Origin: Agrocybe praecox
Lineage: Eukaryota; Basidiomycota; Agaricomycetes; Agaricales; Agrocybaceae
NCBI GenBank assembly: GCA_964017145.1
Contig: OZ024850.1
Coordinates: 2,519,618-2,583,617 of the forward strand
DNA: 64,000 nt
Direction of reading: 5' to 3'
Part shown: positions 61,336 to 64,000 of the stretch, piece after piece
Position numbering within the stretch: the stretch's first letter is position 1
How the letters are laid out: every line of letters begins with the position of its first letter
Program-made: the position numbers and the translations under genes
Notes under the pieces: generated by a model
Told to the model about the DNA's origin: nothing
Databases searched by the model: none
Seen by the model: only the letters and a program-made list of their open reading frames with translations

Positions 61336-63835
61336 TCAAGATGCCAATGCCTTTACCACCCTAGAAACGTCTTCGACGGCTGCCTCCCATTCGGATTCGC
61401 CACCTTCTCTGTCTTTTCCTTTTGCAGCTAACCCCCAGAACCACAATGCCGCCAAAACACTGTACATCCCATTTTTCCCTTGCTTTTTGAGCACGTCGAG
61501 ATTTCCATCGACTCGCTTCAAAACAACGGAGCCATTCAAGCTCACCCTCCACTCAGGTTGAAGACTAAGCCACCATCGTTTGAACTGTTGCCGGAACTTT
61601 GGAAGATCATTGATGTTCGGGTCGTACATGGGCGATCGGGCATTCTTAATCCATGCCGAAATGCACGGAGGTCGACTGGTGGTTCCAAGTTTCCCATTAT
61701 CATCGAAACCGGCCTTCTCTTGGAATGCTATCCAATTACCGAGTAAGTTAACCCACGATATAGTAAGCGGCTCCGATTTGAATATGTCAACCGCATCGGA
61801 AAACCACGCTGGCCAAATAACCCCATTCCAGGTCGATTGTCTTGCAGCTGGGGCGTCAAATAGATCACGGCGGCCTTGAGAGGTAACTTTAAATTCGAAG
61901 GGCACGATCTCGCCTTTCTGTTTCTTGCGAGAAGGTCCTTTGTCTGAGTCGTCCTCATCACTAACGCTACGTCGACGGATTAAAGGGATTCCCCCTATAG
62001 GCGCATCCAGGACGGTGGGTTCGTTGTGGCCGTTGATAGAGGAATTAGCGGCGTCCGCGAGCATAGAGAGTCTAGCCAAAACATCAGGCTCGGAGGGTAC
62101 GTTGACACCAGGGTTGCGTGGAGATGTTGATTCGGTACCGGACGGAGCATCAACACCCAGAGGGAGGGCATCATGAATTTGGCAAGGAGACGGCGCGCGC
62201 GAGACAGGTAGAGAAGGAGGTGGGGATTGACATGTACGCCGTGGCAAAAAATGAGAAGGGACGGCAGAGATACCATTAACATTAGAGTCGACTGATACGC
62301 CTTGTCCATTGTTAGTGCTGACTTCGGGCAGAGCATTCTCCACCTCCTTGGCATGAATTTGTGTGCTCAGCGTGTCGTGTATCGTGTATGTTCGTGCATT
62401 GGAGGTCTTTGTGTTTGTAAGGGTCGGCTGAATTGAGTGCTCCCGAGAGAACGTCTTGGAGGATTCGCTTGACTCTGACGAAACTGTACGTAGCTTGCTT
62501 AGTCCTTTAATTTTGACCGATTCGCAGTTTTCCGTCGAGTCGAGTGTGAATTTGTCGTTATCGTTGGCCAAAACATTGGCCAAAGAACGAGCTTCGGGCT
62601 CTAATGTGCATCCTCGGCATTCTTCTATAGCTAAAATAATGTTTGAGTTTATGATCATCAATAGAAAAGCAAAAAATGAAACATACTGTAGCACTTCTTC
62701 AAGAAATTCCCGAAGATGGGAATTATGTATTCGCTGTAGGCTCGGCGTTCGGATTTACCAAAATTCATCCGGAGTGACCCTTTAGTTTCACCTGAATGAA
62801 CGCTATAATACGTGTTCTTTGGATTAGAACATGAAATATAATAAGTAGAAAAAAATGCACCTAATCATGTTTAGGCGCCCGTTATCTGCTGGCTCAGGAC
62901 CCCCTGCAATCAATGTAACCTTCCAACCCGTATGCGCAGCGATAAGATCCAAAACGGGTTGAACACAATTCGGCAGAGAGTTTATAACTCTGAAAAATAA
63001 AATGAGAACTGTCTTCCCACTATAGAATAACCTGGAATTACTTACTTTTGTCGGTCTTCTGGTTTTTCCGACGGCGCGTTCTTCAACAACCCCTCGTGTG
63101 CCTCGAGGGCAGCTTTATGTTCTGCCCTGGCGCGATCTTCCCAATCCTTCTTCTCATCTTCACCGAGCTCATTGAATAATTCCTTATAAATTTGGCTTCG
63201 GAGTGCTGCATGATATTTTTGAGGAACAGCACTAGCTTTGACGCGTTCTTCGAAGACTGGGTCGACCAAAAATCGGTGTTGAGGACCCCAGACGTTGTAA
63301 CCGGTGCGCAAGCGAGGTTTCTTCAACGATACCCCAGTAAGCTGAGCCATGAGCACTTTCGTAGGATCGCAGGAGTCCGAATTAGACATTTGGATGGGCG
63401 TGCTATTTTTCTGCTTTTCGTCTTTCTGGTATTCGTAAACAAGACGGCGTCGGATTTGCTACATGAAATGTAAAAATAAATTAGTACACAGATGAAAGAA
63501 ATAAAAAGATCATGTCTAACCTCTTTTCGAAATTGGAATAATTTTGCCATGGCATCGTAGTCAGCCAAAGCCTTGGTGTATTCCTCCGAACTCAGGGCGT
63601 CCTGGTCTGGTACTTTGATTTCTTCGTCTGGACTGTTATCGTCAACCTGCGCAAGCCATTCGGGCGACGGTTCCTCATCGTGGTGGAGGGAGATCGGAAA
63701 TCGTTTGAAGTAACGCCGCTGGATATCAGCAACGGTGTCCGAAACATGGTTTTTGGCTACAGCCTCGGAGAAAAGTACTTTCTGTTGAGAAAGAAATTCC
63801 TTCCTTGATCCTTTGAAGGCGCCGGGGTTGACCAT
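61336..63835 (-). CDS. agaricomycete expanded-family protein, HMG-box-like, copy 2
   Basis: Protein of about 760 residues in the same expanded family as the gene at 57287-60230. It starts MVNPGAFKGSRKEFLSQQKV. The next parts include AKLFQFRKE, IRRRLVYEYQKDEKQKN and a segment with HMG-box-like spacing, RTGYNVWGPQHRFLVDPVFE to WEDRARAEHKAALEAHEG. Then comes the diagnostic block HTGWKVTLIAGGPEPADNGR and MNFGKSERRAYSEYIIPIFG, and a long disordered linker. The C-terminal block reads LLGNWIAFQEKAGFDDNGKL and RWWLSLQPEWR, ending VVKALAS at TGA 61338-61336. It shares the C-terminal W-rich block with its neighbour. Nucleic-acid binding is suggested by the HMG-like part. The start is the first ATG that gives the usual length. 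Confidence 0.82.
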
Positions 63836-64000
63836 GATGAGTGGGGTACGAAAAGACGGCGTCAAGAGATTGGAAAATATGATAGTGAAACACAAAGAGG
63901 TCCGGAGGGTGAGCAAGCTGAAGCCCCTACAGATTCCTGAATGACCTAATTTGTATGTATTGAAATGGTTAAGATTGACTCTAAAAAATAGCTCACCAAA
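63836..64000. other. window edge, upstream of the HMG-like gene
   Basis: Promoter side of the last gene. Nothing can be assigned. Confidence 0.4.

Noticed and set aside
1..64000. transposons, CRISPR arrays, rRNA and tRNA genes
   Set aside because: No transposase, reverse transcriptase, long terminal repeats, regular spacer arrays or cloverleaf structures were seen by eye.

Overview
The window reads as nuclear DNA of a basidiomycete fungus, most likely an agaricomycete. Genes carry many short GT-AG introns (about 48-85 nt). Housekeeping proteins (Atg7, mitochondrial phosphate carrier, Sen15, Hst2-type sirtuin, MADS factor, S28 peptidase, FYR-domain protein) have fungal-type sequence. A BTB protein, tandem small secreted proteins and a lineage-expanded repeated family typical of mushroom genomes are also present. 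All gene models below were joined by eye from open exons and splice sites. No tRNA, rRNA, transposase, CRISPR array or prokaryotic feature was found.

Layout: 1-10.4 kb is gene-poor and holds only a MADS-box (SRF/Mcm1-type) gene on the minus strand. 10.5-14.3 kb holds a long disordered protein with a C-terminal ZFC3H1/Red1-type zinc finger. 15.2-21.7 kb is a minus-strand array of four paralogous small proteins resembling two-lobed dimeric alpha/beta-barrel (Dabb-like) proteins; a fifth paralogue lies at 36.1 kb on the plus strand. 22.4-30.4 kb is a housekeeping block: ATG7, the phosphate carrier, a hydrophilic protein of unknown function, and SEN15. 30.9-33.1 kb has two paralogous, very cysteine-rich small proteins, followed by a BTB/POZ-like protein at 33.9-35.2 kb.

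37.0-41.6 kb is a four-gene array of small secreted proteins of an unrecognised family, all with the same three-exon structure, and three of the four with a TATA box 60-75 bp before the ATG. 42.2-45.0 kb has two tandem alpha/beta-hydrolases. 46.2-49.4 kb encodes an FYRN/FYRC protein, 50.0-51.7 kb a sirtuin, and 53.2-55.5 kb a secreted S28 serine peptidase. A degenerate minisatellite occupies about 56.1-56.95 kb. 57.3-63.8 kb contains two members of an expanded agaricomycete family on the minus strand with a small unrecognised gene between them on the plus strand.

Three themes stand out. First, micro-exons of 8, 10, 11 (twice) and 14 nt lie inside conserved domains, so automated annotation is likely to misread these genes. 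Second, local tandem duplication has produced four families with conserved intron phases (5, 2, 4 and 2 members). Third, the MADS gene sits alone in about 10 kb of otherwise gene-free DNA. I see no evidence of a dedicated immune, biosynthetic or mobile system; the most plausible undescribed biology is in the secreted-protein array and the duplicated Dabb-like and cysteine-rich families.
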